Positions 19,384-29,001 of a stretch of 45,680 nt of DNA are shown here, piece by piece. The notes beneath the pieces are model-generated. The model did not search any database. It saw nothing but the letters and a program-made list of their open reading frames with translations, and was not told where the DNA came from. This DNA comes from Andreesenia angusta. GTDB taxonomy: Bacteria; Bacillota; Clostridia; Tissierellales; Gottschalkiaceae. Where the stretch lies: assembly GCA_030537835.1 (NCBI GenBank), contig JAUNVB010000012.1, forward strand, positions 1 to 45,680, in the 5' to 3' direction. The position numbers and the translations under genes are program-made. Numbering within the stretch: position 1 is the stretch's first letter; each line of letters begins with the position of its first letter.

Positions 19384-19478
19384 CCTCTCATTTTTTCAAA
19401 TAATCTTTATATTTTTTTAACTATTTTCCGTAATTAAAATATATTATATCATTTATAAGCTTAAAACTATATAATTTA

Positions 19479-22400
19479 TCATAAATTCTTATACATATTT
19501 TCTAAAAATTCTCTTAACTCTTTTATAATATCTCTTTCTTTTCTGCTTTCTAGACTATAAATTATACTAGAACTCTTCTTCATATCAAAATGTATTTTTT
19601 CTCCACACTCTCTTATAAGCCAGTCAAATACGTTTTGAGGCATGACTTTCTCATCACTGTATTCAAATCTTATATCATTTTTAATCTGCCTTATATTTAT
19701 AATACCTAATTTTCCAGCTAAATTCTTAATATAAGATATATTTATTAAGTTTTCGACTTCTTTAGGGATATCTCCATATATATCTATTAATTCATCTATT
19801 AAATTTTCTATATCCTGCTCAGATTCTACTGCAGATATCTTCTTATATATGATAATTTTCTGTTCTTCATCTGAAATAAATTCCGATCTAATAAATCCAT
19901 TTATATTCAATTCTATATTAGTATCTACTCTCTCTATCTCTTTTGTTCCTCTCAATTTCTTTATAGCCTCATCTAAAAACTTTATATACAGATCATAACC
20001 AATAGAAGCCATCTGACCATGTTGCTCTGAACCTAAGAGATTTCCAGCTCCTCTTATTTCCAAATCTCTCATTGCAATTTTAAATCCTGAGCCAAATTCC
20101 GTAAATTCTCTTATAGTCTGCAATCTCTTCTCTGATACTTCTGATAGAATTCTATTCTTCTCATACATAAAATATGCAAAAGCAATCCTATTACTTCTAC
20201 CTACTCTTCCTCTTAATTGATATAATTGCGAAAGTCCCATCTTATCCGCATCCATAACTATCAATGTATTTACATTCGATATATCCATTCCAGTCTCTAT
20301 TATAGTTGTACATATTAAAAGATTTATTTCTTCATCTATAAATTTTGCCATAATATTTTCCATTTGACTCTCACTCATCTGTCCATGAACGACTCCTACT
20401 TCAGCCTCTGGTATTATTTTCTTGATCTCAGATGCAAAACTATCTATAGTTCTAACTCTATTATGAACTATATATACTTGTCCACCTCTACTAATCTCTT
20501 TTAAAACTGCATCTCTTATCAAATTCTCGTTAAATTCTAATACATAGGTTTGAATAGGATATCTTTCCTGTGGTGGTTCTTCTAATACAGACATATCTCT
20601 TATACCTGATAAAGACATATGAAGAGTTCTAGGTATGGGTGTTGCGCTGAGTGCTAATACATCTACTCTTTCACTTAATTCTTTTATGGATTCTTTTTGC
20701 TTTACACCGAATCTCTGTTCCTCATCAATTATCAAAAGTCCAAGATCTTTATACTTAACTCTTTTTGAAAGCAATTTATGTGTTCCTACCACTATGTCTA
20801 TATTTCCTTCTTTCAATCCATTTATTATATCGTTCTGCTCTTTATTAGTTCTAAATCGACTAAGGCATGCGATATTAATTGGAAATCCTTTAAATCTATT
20901 GACTATAGTATTATAATGCTGTTCAGAAAGTATTGTAGTAGGAACTAAAAACGCAACTTGCTTACCATCCATTACTGCTTTAAATACAGCCCTTAATGCT
21001 ACTTCCGTCTTCCCAAAACCTACATCTCCACATAATAGCCTATCCATAGGCTTCTTTTTTTCCATATCTCTTTTTATTTCTTCCGTAGCTTTCAATTGAT
21101 CATCTGTTTCTTCATAAGGAAATTCCCCTTCAAATTGATTTTGCCAAGGAGTGTCTTCAGAGAATTTATAGCCTTCAACGACTGTTCTCTTTGCATAAAG
21201 TTTAATTAAATCTTCAGCCATATCTTCTATGGCTTTTTTCACTCTCTTTTTAGTTCTCGTCCAATCGGCACTACCTAGTTTATTTATCTTAACTCTCTCT
21301 ACGTCTGAACCTATGTACTTTTGAACTAAATTCATCTGATCTATTGGTATATATAATTTATCCGACCCTGAGTATTCAATTACCAGATAGTCTTTTTTCG
21401 TTCCTTGAACTAAAAGCTGTTCAATGCCTTTATATATTCCTATTCCATGATTTTCATGAACAACAAAATCTCCCTTTTTCAAATCTGTAAATGAATCTAT
21501 TCTCGATGCATTTTTAAACTTACTCTTCTTCTTCTTTTTCTTAGTCCCAAATATATCACTATAAGATATTAAGACCGTTTTAATATCTATTATTTCAAAT
21601 CCTTTGCTGATAGAATACGGAACTATATTGATACCAGTATCAATATTTTCTAACTCATCTAAAAATCTTGCATCCAGACCTAAATTTATCAAATCTTCCG
21701 CTAAATTTCTACCCTTCTCTAGATTTTCTGCAAAAATCACTATCTTCTTATCTGATTCTATCTGATACTTCATATCTTCCGTGAAAAGATTTATATCACC
21801 CTTATAGTTAATCGTTGCTTTCGTTTCAAAGCCTATTCTATCCTTTAGTTTAAATTCTGTTCCTGTTCTGATTAAATTGCTAGATAATATTAACTGATGT
21901 CTTTCAAGCCCATTTATTATATATTCTTTTTCATGTACTATTCCTAAATGCTCAGGAAATACTTCTGCTCTTTCAATATAATCTTTTATTTTTTCATGAA
22001 AATTATATATATAGTTTTTAAAATTCTCTTCTAATCTTAAACTATCGTCTAATATTATTATCGCATCATCATCTAAATAATCTATGATATTCGAAAATTT
22101 TTTATCTATGAAAGGTATTAATATGTCTATATTCCTAATATGCATATTAGATTTAATTTTCTCTGAATATTTGAGGAATTTTTCTTCTAACTTCTTTATT
22201 CTTTCTTCATCATTAGATTTTTTTCTAATTCTATTTAAACTCTTTTCTATATTATCAGATATTTTAATTCTTTCTTCATTCGTTATATTTATCTCATTCG
22301 TAGTCTCTATCTCAATAGATTGAATATTCTCTATAGAACGTTGAGTGTCTAATTCGAAAACTCTCATAGAATCGACAATATTATCAAAAAACTCTATTCT

Positions 22401-22973
22401 TATAGGATTATTATATTCAATAGGAAATACGTCTAATATTCCCCCTCTTAATGCAAATTGACCTTTACCTTCAATCATATCGACACGTTCATATCCTAAA
22501 TCTACAAGCCTTTCTACGATTTCCTCAATTTCATACTCCTCTTCTTGTTTCATATCTATAATCTGTTTTTCAAATATCTCTCTTTTATCTATCTTATCGT
22601 ATAGTGCATTTATACTTGCTATACTTATAAATTTATCTTTTTTCTGAAGCTTTCTTAATATATTTATTCTTTCATAAGAATAATTCTTACTCAAAGCTTC
22701 AATATCATAGAAGATAATGTCTTTTTTAGGATAGGAAATAATTTCTTCTCCCATAAGTTCTAATTCATCTTTTATAGCTTTTAATCTACTTTCATCGCGA
22801 GTAAGTATGAGGACCTGTCTATTAAAATCAGAACGCAAAGCCTTTACAAGATATGCTAAACTCTCAGATATTATTCCAGTAATAGCTATAGGACTTATAT
22901 TCTTCTCTATATCTTCTGATAATCTTAAATAGCTATCAGAGTTTTTTATAATCTTATCTTCTACTCCTCTCAC
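19479..22973 (-). CDS. mfd: Transcription-repair coupling factor
   Basis: A 1164-residue Mfd that removes RNA polymerase stalled at DNA lesions and recruits UvrA. In order: UvrB-like N-terminal module, the CarD-like polymerase-interaction domain (LKKGDFVVHENHGIGIYKGIE), the translocase with Walker A GDVGFGKTEVA and the DEEQ box IIDEEQRFGV, QLRGRVGRS motif VI, and the C-terminal TRCF domain. The start is probably the GTG at 22973, 6 bases after AGAGGTG; the GTG at 22982 would sit inside that site. The order pth-mfd is conserved in Firmicutes. Confidence 0.96.
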   Translation of the reverse strand: MRGVEDKIIKNSDSYLRLSEDIEKNISPIAITGIISESLAYLVKALRSDFNRQVLILTRDESRLKAIKDELELMGEEIISYPKKDIIFYDIEALSKNYSYERINILRKLQKKDKFISIASINALYDKIDKREIFEKQIIDMKQEEEYEIEEIVERLVDLGYERVDMIEGKGQFALRGGILDVFPIEYNNPIRIEFFDNIVDSMRVFELDTQRSIENIQSIEIETTNEINITNEERIKISDNIEKSLNRIRKKSNDEERIKKLEEKFLKYSEKIKSNMHIRNIDILIPFIDKKFSNIIDYLDDDAIIILDDSLRLEENFKNYIYNFHEKIKDYIERAEVFPEHLGIVHEKEYIINGLERHQLILSSNLIRTGTEFKLKDRIGFETKATINYKGDINLFTEDMKYQIESDKKIVIFAENLEKGRNLAEDLINLGLDARFLDELENIDTGINIVPYSISKGFEIIDIKTVLISYSDIFGTKKKKKKSKFKNASRIDSFTDLKKGDFVVHENHGIGIYKGIEQLLVQGTKKDYLVIEYSGSDKLYIPIDQMNLVQKYIGSDVERVKINKLGSADWTRTKKRVKKAIEDMAEDLIKLYAKRTVVEGYKFSEDTPWQNQFEGEFPYEETDDQLKATEEIKRDMEKKKPMDRLLCGDVGFGKTEVALRAVFKAVMDGKQVAFLVPTTILSEQHYNTIVNRFKGFPINIACLSRFRTNKEQNDIINGLKEGNIDIVVGTHKLLSKRVKYKDLGLLIIDEEQRFGVKQKESIKELSERVDVLALSATPIPRTLHMSLSGIRDMSVLEEPPQERYPIQTYVLEFNENLIRDAVLKEISRGGQVYIVHNRVRTIDSFASEIKKIIPEAEVGVVHGQMSESQMENIMAKFIDEEINLLICTTIIETGMDISNVNTLIVMDADKMGLSQLYQLRGRVGRSNRIAFAYFMYEKNRILSEVSEKRLQTIREFTEFGSGFKIAMRDLEIRGAGNLLGSEQHGQMASIGYDLYIKFLDEAIKKLRGTKEIERVDTNIELNINGFIRSEFISDEEQKIIIYKKISAVESEQDIENLIDELIDIYGDIPKEVENLINISYIKNLAGKLGIINIRQIKNDIRFEYSDEKVMPQNVFDWLIRECGEKIHFDMKKSSSIIYSLESRKERDIIKELREFLENMYKNL

Positions 22974-22997
22974 TTTTCTCACCTCTTTAACAATTCA

Positions 22998-23031
22998 TAT
23001 AGAGCCCAGAACATATGTTCTGGGCTCTATA
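22998..23031. repeat. 34-base perfect palindrome between pth and mfd
   Basis: The 17-base arms start TATAGAGCCCAGAACAT and are perfectly complementary. It lies 2 bases past the pth stop. No T-run follows on the minus strand, so it is not a classical terminator; it may still slow polymerase, protect the pth mRNA end or bind a dimeric protein. Confidence 0.7.
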
Positions 23032-23032
23032 A

Positions 23033-23593
23033 TCAACTATTGAATTTATTCATAGCCTTATCTATTCCATCAGCTACAATCGATACTACAGCATCTGCTG
23101 CTCTTTCTATCGCAATTTCTACAGTTTCTATATCTTCTTTTCTAAATCCTGAAAGCACGTAATCTGCAAGATTCTGTCCTTCTCTCTGTCTTCCAACGCC
23201 AATTTTCACTCTTGGAAATCTATCATCTTTTAAAAGATATATTATAGATTTCAATCCATTATGACTACCCGCACTTCCTTTTCTTCTCAATCTCAGCTTT
23301 CCTATATCTAAGTCAATATCGTCTTGAATGACTATTATATTCTCTATGGGTATTTTAAAATAAGACTGTATCTCTCTGACTGCTTCTCCACTATTATTCA
23401 TAAATGTCTGTGGTTTCATCAATATAACTTTTTCTCCATCAATATTTATTTCTCCATATATAGATTTGAATTTTATCTTATTTAAAGAAATATTGTATTC
23501 AGAGGAAAGTCTATCTATTACTTCAAATCCAATATTATGCTTAGTGCCCTTATATTTATTTCCTGGATTTCCCAATCCAACAATTATATACAA
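23033..23593 (-). CDS. pth: Peptidyl-tRNA hydrolase
   Basis: A 186-residue enzyme releasing peptides from prematurely dropped peptidyl-tRNA. Signature GLGNPGNKYKGTKHNIGFEVID with the catalytic His in KHN, plus KPQTFMNNSGEAV and QDDIDLDIGKLRLR. The start is TTG, with GGAG 8 bases upstream. It follows prs by 16 bases. In B. subtilis ctc lies between prs and pth; it is missing here. Confidence 0.96.
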   Translation of the reverse strand: MYIIVGLGNPGNKYKGTKHNIGFEVIDRLSSEYNISLNKIKFKSIYGEINIDGEKVILMKPQTFMNNSGEAVREIQSYFKIPIENIIVIQDDIDLDIGKLRLRRKGSAGSHNGLKSIIYLLKDDRFPRVKIGVGRQREGQNLADYVLSGFRKEDIETVEIAIERAADAVVSIVADGIDKAMNKFNS

Positions 23594-23609
23594 AACTTTT
23601 TCTCCTTTT

Positions 23610-24557
23610 TTAAACGAAAAGTTTACTCACTGATTCGTTATCATAAATTCTTCTAATCGCTTCTGCAAACATGCCAGCTACTGATACTACTTCAATTTTA
23701 TCTAATTTCTTTTCTTCAGTTAGAGGTATTGTATTAGTAACTAAAACTTTTTCTAAAGGAGATTCTTCAATTCTCTCTATAGCTGGTCCCGATAATACTG
23801 CATGTGTACAACAAGCGAAAACTCTTTTAGCACCCATCTCTTTTAATACTTCTGCTGCTTTCGTTATAGAGCCTGCCGTATCAATCATATCATCCACTAA
23901 TATAGCGTCTTTACCTTCTATATCACCTATAATATTCATTACCTCTGATTCGTTTGCCTTAGGTCTTCTCTTTTCTATTATAGCTATAGGTAAATCCAGT
24001 ATAGTCGCAAATTTTCTAACTCTCTGCACACCTCCAAGATCAGGTGATACTACTACTGTATCTTCTTTTGACATATTTTTAAAATAGTCGGCGAGTATAG
24101 GCCCACCTAATAGATGATCTACAGGAATATCAAAATATCCTTGTAATTGTGCAGCATGTAAATCCATACTTATAACTCTATCTGCTCCAGCTTTAGTTAT
24201 TAAATTGGCTACTAATTTAGCTGTAATAGGTTCTCTTGCCTTTGCCTTTCTATCTTGTCTAGCATAACCATAATATGGTATTACAGCATTAATTCTCCCT
24301 GCTGAAGCTCTTCTAAGTGCATCTATTATTATCAATAATTCCATAAGATTATCATTAGTTGGAGGACAAGTAGGTTGTATTACGAATATATCTCTACCTC
24401 TCACTGTTTCCTTTAAATCTACAGTCGTCTCTCCATCACTAAATTTACTAGCTGATAGTTCTCCTAAATCTTTTCCTAATTCCTTGCAGATTTCTTTAGC
24501 CAAGTCCAAATTTGCATTTCCTGAAAATATTTTTACTTCTCCACTATTAAAATTCAT
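23610..24557 (-). CDS. prs: Ribose-phosphate pyrophosphokinase
   Basis: A 315-residue PRPP synthase, the canonical length, making PRPP from ribose 5-phosphate and ATP for nucleotide, His and Trp synthesis. Motifs: [36 protein letters not shown] and the PRPP loop [11 protein letters not shown]. The ATG at 24557 follows AGGAGG by 6 bases; a longer frame upstream has no ribosome binding site. It has its own promoter, downstream of glmU. Confidence 0.97.
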   Translation of the reverse strand: MNFNSGEVKIFSGNANLDLAKEICKELGKDLGELSASKFSDGETTVDLKETVRGRDIFVIQPTCPPTNDNLMELLIIIDALRRASAGRINAVIPYYGYARQDRKAKAREPITAKLVANLITKAGADRVISMDLHAAQLQGYFDIPVDHLLGGPILADYFKNMSKEDTVVVSPDLGGVQRVRKFATILDLPIAIIEKRRPKANESEVMNIIGDIEGKDAILVDDMIDTAGSITKAAEVLKEMGAKRVFACCTHAVLSGPAIERIEESPLEKVLVTNTIPLTEEKKLDKIEVVSVAGMFAEAIRRIYDNESVSKLFV

Positions 24558-24641
24558 TACAATCCTCCTGAATAATTTAGTCTTTTCTGTCCAAGCCATT
24601 CCCGCAATCTACGGTTTTTCCTAAAATAAACTCTATATACA

Positions 24642-24670
24642 ATTATCCTTATTTATACTGATCTAGTCAA
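24642..24670 (-). promoter_or_regulatory. Promoter of prs-pth-mfd
   Basis: Minus-strand TTGACT (24665-24670), 17-base spacer, GATAAT (24642-24647), in the 136-base gap between glmU and prs. Confidence 0.6.
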
Positions 24671-24693
24671 GTTAATAGAAGATTTATCCACTT

Positions 24694-26076
24694 TTATTTT
24701 CTTATTCCTTTTTTTATTACCCAATCTTCTTTATCAACCTGTCTTGCTCTTGCTATAGCCAAACTATTCTCCTTGACTTCTGTAGTTATTGTAGATCCTG
24801 CCGCTATATAGGAATGAGAATTTATTTTTACAGGAGATACTAAATTGCTATTACAGCCTATGAATACATTATCGCCTACTATTACTTTTTCTTTTTTAGA
24901 ACCATCATAATTCACAAATACAGTTCCACATCCTATATTCACATTATTTCCAACTTCAGCATCTCCAATATATGCATGGTGAGAAGCTTTAGTGTTATTT
25001 CCTATCTTAGCATTTTTAATTTCAACAAAATCACCTATTTTAACATCCTTTCCGATATTGCTTTTAGGTCTTAAATAAGCATAAGGTCCTATCTTAGAGT
25101 TCTCATCAACGGAGCTATCAACTATTGTAGAATTCATTATTTCTACACAATCTGATATATTACTATTTACTATCATACTGTTCTGACCTATCTTACAATT
25201 TTCCCCTATAATAGTCTCTCCTTCTAATACCACACCTGGATATATTATAGTATCTCTTCCTATTTCAACATCCTCTGCTATATAAGTAGTCTGCGGATCT
25301 ATTATTATAGCTCCTTTTAACATCAATTCATTATTTATTCTATTTCTCATAACGGATTCTGCTTCCGCTAATTGAACTTTTGAATTTATTCCTTGGATTT
25401 CTCCATTATCAGTGATTTTATATCCTCCAACTTTTCCATTCATACCATTTACAATTCCAACACCATCTGTTATATAGTATTCACCTTGAGCATTATTATT
25501 ATCTAATTTCCCTAATATATCTTTTAATACATTTCCTTTAAAGCAATATATACCCGAATTAACTTCTTTTATAGACTTTTGCTCTTCATTTGCATCCTTT
25601 TGCTCAACAATTCCAATTACTTTATCAGTATCATCTCTAAGTATTCTTCCATATCCTGTTGGATCTTCAAATTCTGAAGTCAATACAGTTATATCATAAT
25701 CATTCTCCTGATGGAACTTCATCAGTTCTTTTATAGTATTTGAGCGTATGAGTGGAGTATCACCACAGAGCACTACTACAGTATCTAAGTCTGAGAACTC
25801 ATCTTCTCCTTGTTTAACTGCATATCCTGTGCCGTAAGGAGCGCCTTCATCTACTGGTTGATTTACAATACTTACCTTATCCTTTAATTTTATTTCTGCT
25901 TCTACAATATCTGCCTTATGTCCAAGGACTACTATATTCTTTTCTACACCTGCGTTCACTGCAGAGTCTACAACATGATTTATAAGTGCCTTGCCGCAAA
26001 CTTTGTGTGCGCATTTAGGTATATTAGATTTCATCCTACTTCCTTCACCTGCTGCTAGTATTATTGATACAAACAA
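24694..26076 (-). CDS. glmU: Bifunctional GlcN-1-P acetyltransferase / GlcNAc-1-P uridyltransferase
   Basis: A 460-residue enzyme making UDP-GlcNAc for peptidoglycan. The N-terminal pyrophosphorylase domain has LAAGEGSRMKS and the GDTPLI metal site; from about residue 250 the sequence becomes hexapeptide repeats of a left-handed beta helix (VEIGRDTIIYPGV, KIGDFVEIKNAKIG, NVNIGCGTVFVNYDGSKK) that carry the acetyltransferase site. The start is TTG, with AGGGGG 7 bases upstream. It follows purR by 32 bases, the usual purR-glmU-prs order but without spoVG. Confidence 0.97.
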   Translation of the reverse strand: MFVSIILAAGEGSRMKSNIPKCAHKVCGKALINHVVDSAVNAGVEKNIVVLGHKADIVEAEIKLKDKVSIVNQPVDEGAPYGTGYAVKQGEDEFSDLDTVVVLCGDTPLIRSNTIKELMKFHQENDYDITVLTSEFEDPTGYGRILRDDTDKVIGIVEQKDANEEQKSIKEVNSGIYCFKGNVLKDILGKLDNNNAQGEYYITDGVGIVNGMNGKVGGYKITDNGEIQGINSKVQLAEAESVMRNRINNELMLKGAIIIDPQTTYIAEDVEIGRDTIIYPGVVLEGETIIGENCKIGQNSMIVNSNISDCVEIMNSTIVDSSVDENSKIGPYAYLRPKSNIGKDVKIGDFVEIKNAKIGNNTKASHHAYIGDAEVGNNVNIGCGTVFVNYDGSKKEKVIVGDNVFIGCNSNLVSPVKINSHSYIAAGSTITTEVKENSLAIARARQVDKEDWVIKKGIRK

Positions 26077-26108
26077 TTCTATTCCCCCTACTTATTTTCT
26101 TTTAGATC

Positions 26109-26915
26109 CTATTCGCTAGGAACTATCTTCAATATATTCTTATCATCATCTATTTCTTTTAATTCTAATAAAGATTTTACTTTATTAGTCTCCTTTAGCT
26201 CATCGCTACATTTGCTTATCAAAACTCCAATTCCTACGACTTCAGATTTAAATTCTTTCATTATAGACTTTATTCCATCTATAGTTCCACCACCACGCAT
26301 GAAATCATCTATAACAAGAACTCTGCTATTTTCTTTCATACTATTTCTAGATAGTGATAGACTCTGAATAGTTCCAGTCGATTTAGACATGTATTTTATA
26401 TTTACAGTAGCGCCTTCTGTTATTTTTATCTCTTTTCTAATGACCACTAACGGTCTATTCAATGCTTTTGCCGTCATAGATGCCATAGGTATTCCCTTAG
26501 TCTCTATAGTCACAACATAATCTATATCTTCATCTGTGAACCTACTTGCAAATATTTTTCCTATTCTATCTGTAATATCTGGTGAATATATTAGATCTGT
26601 CATAAAAACGAATTTTCCTACTATTATTCTTTCCGGATTGGAAAGCTTTTCTGAAATTTCGCATAGAAACTCCTTTTCTTCTTCAGCGCTTAGTTTAGGA
26701 ATGTATTTAACTCCACCAGATGCTCCAGGAATAGTCATTATACTCCCAGAATCCAATTTTTCTATCAATTCCTTAACTATTACTATATCCTCACTTATAG
26801 TAGATTTCGCTGCATCCAATTTCTCAGTGAAATAACTATATGTGAATATCTTATTCGGATTATTCGTCAATATAAAAGCTAATGCACCAATTCTTTCATT
26901 TCTCTTGTATTTCAT
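26109..26915 (-). CDS. purR: PurR-type purine operon repressor (PRPP-binding)
   Basis: A 268-residue Firmicute PurR, unrelated to the E. coli LacI-type PurR. An N-terminal winged helix (KRNERIGALAFILTNNPNKIF) is joined to a phosphoribosyltransferase-fold domain with the PRPP motif VLVIDDFMRGGGTI. PRPP binding releases it from PurBox operators. Three in-frame ATGs are close together; the one at 26915 is chosen since GAGG is 6 bases upstream and MKYKRNERIG matches homologues. It is transcribed divergently from murC. No clear PurBox was recognised in the window. Confidence 0.92.
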   Translation of the reverse strand: MKYKRNERIGALAFILTNNPNKIFTYSYFTEKLDAAKSTISEDIVIVKELIEKLDSGSIMTIPGASGGVKYIPKLSAEEEKEFLCEISEKLSNPERIIVGKFVFMTDLIYSPDITDRIGKIFASRFTDEDIDYVVTIETKGIPMASMTAKALNRPLVVIRKEIKITEGATVNIKYMSKSTGTIQSLSLSRNSMKENSRVLVIDDFMRGGGTIDGIKSIMKEFKSEVVGIGVLISKCSDELKETNKVKSLLELKEIDDDKNILKIVPSE

Positions 26916-27024
26916 AGCCATCCTCGTCATCCAATTATATTTTTATCTATATCTTTAATTCTATTCTTTAATAATAATGTTTTCAAGCTAATACCAAAAC
27001 TTTTATTTAAATTTAATTTTTTTA

Positions 27025-27035
27025 TATGATATAAT
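27025..27035 (+). promoter_or_regulatory. Extended -10 promoter element for murC
   Basis: TATAAT at 27030-27035 preceded by TG at 27027-27028. No good -35 hexamer is seen, in keeping with an extended -10 promoter. About 50 bases of leader follow. Confidence 0.45.
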
Positions 27036-27091
27036 CAGATTATTAGCCTATTTTTAAAATGGTTAGTATTCATTAATTAGGAGGAAATGAA

Positions 27092-28480
27092 ATGAATAAT
27101 TTTAATATATATGAAGCTGATTTAAACAGCATATACTTCATAGGAATTGGTGGAGTTAGCATGAGTGGACTTGCCACTATAATGCTAGATAAAGGAGTTA
27201 ATGTAGCAGGATCTGATAGATCTGATTCTAAAATATTGAGAAATTTAAGAAATAAAGGTGCAGATATCTATATAGGGCATTCTAGTGATAATATTAAGAA
27301 TCCTGATTTAGTAATATATACTGATGCAATAAATGATGAAAATCCTGAATTTTTAGAATGTAAAAAAAGAAATATCCCTTGCATAGATAGAGGAACTTTT
27401 CTAGGTCAATTAATGAAGATCTATGATAATTCAATTGCTGTCGCTGGTACCCACGGTAAGACTACTACTACTAGTATATTGTCAGTTCTTCTTAATGAAA
27501 GTGATTTCGATCCAACAATATTACTAGGAGGTAATCTAGCACAGATAGAAGGAAATGTTAGAATTGGTAGTAAAAAGCTCTTGATAACCGAGGCATGTGA
27601 GTATAAAGCTAATATACTTAAATTCCATCCAACTATTGGCCTTGTTTTGAATATAGATAATGATCATCTCGATTTCTACAATAGCATAGATGATATTGTA
27701 GATACATTTAAAGAGTTTGTAGATAATATTCCAGAAGACGGATATCTTGTTGTAAATAATGATGATGAGCATTCTATGAAAATAGTTGATAATGCTAAAT
27801 GTAATATAAGGACTTTCGGAAAATCTGAAGATAGTTATTATAGAATTACTGATTTAAAAGTCAATAATGACTTCACATCTTCCTATGTTCTAATAATAGA
27901 TGGAAAAGAGAGATATAATGTCGATCTAAACGTTATAGGTGAGCATAATATTATAAATTCAGCTGCTGCTATATCTGCTTCTCATTGCTGTGGTGCTGAT
28001 ATTGATTATTTATTAAAAAGGATCAAAGATTATATAGGAACTTCTAGAAGACTTGAGAAAAAAGGTTCTTGTAATGGTTTTGCTGTAATCGATGATTATG
28101 CACATCATCCTACGGAGGTAAAAGCTACTTTAAAAGCTATAAAATATCTAAATAGTAATAAGGTTTGGTGCATTTTCCAACCTCATACTTACAGTCGTTC
28201 TCATGCTCTTATGAATGATTTTAGTGAGTCTTTCTATGATGCCGACACCGTTATAATAACGGATATCTATGCTGCTAGAGAAGAGAATTGGGGTAATGTC
28301 CATTCTGAAAATTTTGTCGAGAAGCTGACTGAAAATGGTGTTGAATCAATATATATTAAAGATTTCAAGGATATTGAAAAATATATAAAAGAAAATGCCA
28401 AAGAAAATGATATAGTGCTGACTATGGGTGCAGGTGATGTCTATGAAGTTGGAGAGTCTATTATAGAAAACTGTAATTAA
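27092..28480 (+). CDS. murC: UDP-N-acetylmuramate-L-alanine ligase
   Basis: A 462-residue Mur ligase adding L-Ala to UDP-MurNAc. Rossmann-like N-terminus (YFIGIGGVSMSGLA), the ATP-binding GTHGKTTTTS near residue 120, central-domain DNDHLDFY and C-terminal domain with DDYAHHPTEV. AGGAGG lies 8 bases upstream of the ATG. It is divergent from purR, an arrangement common in Clostridia, and is followed by a universal stress protein gene 67 bases later. Confidence 0.97.
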   Translation: MNNFNIYEADLNSIYFIGIGGVSMSGLATIMLDKGVNVAGSDRSDSKILRNLRNKGADIYIGHSSDNIKNPDLVIYTDAINDENPEFLECKKRNIPCIDRGTFLGQLMKIYDNSIAVAGTHGKTTTTSILSVLLNESDFDPTILLGGNLAQIEGNVRIGSKKLLITEACEYKANILKFHPTIGLVLNIDNDHLDFYNSIDDIVDTFKEFVDNIPEDGYLVVNNDDEHSMKIVDNAKCNIRTFGKSEDSYYRITDLKVNNDFTSSYVLIIDGKERYNVDLNVIGEHNIINSAAAISASHCCGADIDYLLKRIKDYIGTSRRLEKKGSCNGFAVIDDYAHHPTEVKATLKAIKYLNSNKVWCIFQPHTYSRSHALMNDFSESFYDADTVIITDIYAAREENWGNVHSENFVEKLTENGVESIYIKDFKDIEKYIKENAKENDIVLTMGAGDVYEVGESIIENCN

Positions 28481-28547
28481 TATGTTTAGCAATCTAATAT
28501 TGGGGCAAATATATTAATATAATATAACGATTTAGGAGGAATTAATA

Positions 28548-28967
28548 ATGATGAATTTAAATAAAATTTTAATCCCTGTGGATGGATCAGAAAGAAGTTT
28601 AGAGGCTATAGAACTCTCTAAAACTCTATTCAAATCACAAGCTGTAGAAATTCATCTATTGAATGTAGTAGAAGTCAACTACATAGTACAAGAATCAATA
28701 CAGAAAGAGTTAATTGATCAGAGTAATGAGGTTCTAGATATAGCCGCATCTAAAATAAAAGATTATAAGGTTATAAAATCTAGTATAGTTGGTACGCCAT
28801 ATAAGGATATTATCGACTATGCAAAAAAAGAAGATATAAATATGATAATAATGACTAGAATGGGTCTTAGCGGGTTACAAAGATACTTAATAGGCTCTGT
28901 TACAAGTAAAGTGGTATCTCATTCACCTGTTCCTGTATTAGTTATCCCTGAAAAACCTTTAGATTAA
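28548..28967 (+). CDS. Universal stress protein A family
   Basis: A 139-residue UspA-fold protein. It carries the ATP-binding pattern (IPVDGSERS at the start; GLSGLQRYLIGSVTSKVVSHSPVPVLVI near the end, fitting G-x2-G-x9-G-S/T), so it is probably the ATP-binding class. Its cellular role is not predictable. AGGAGG lies 8 bases before the first of two adjacent ATG codons; the first is used here. It shares a bidirectional terminator with the convergent acc operon. Confidence 0.9.
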   Translation: MMNLNKILIPVDGSERSLEAIELSKTLFKSQAVEIHLLNVVEVNYIVQESIQKELIDQSNEVLDIAASKIKDYKVIKSSIVGTPYKDIIDYAKKEDINMIIMTRMGLSGLQRYLIGSVTSKVVSHSPVPVLVIPEKPLD

Positions 28968-29001
28968 AAAAATGCCTCTTGTTTTTACAAGAGGCATTTT
29001 T
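28967..29001. terminator. Bidirectional terminator between usp and accA
   Basis: A stem of about 15 bp based on AAAAATGCCTCTTGT and its complement, with a TTTT loop and A/T runs on both sides. It stops usp from the left and accA from the right. Confidence 0.88.
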
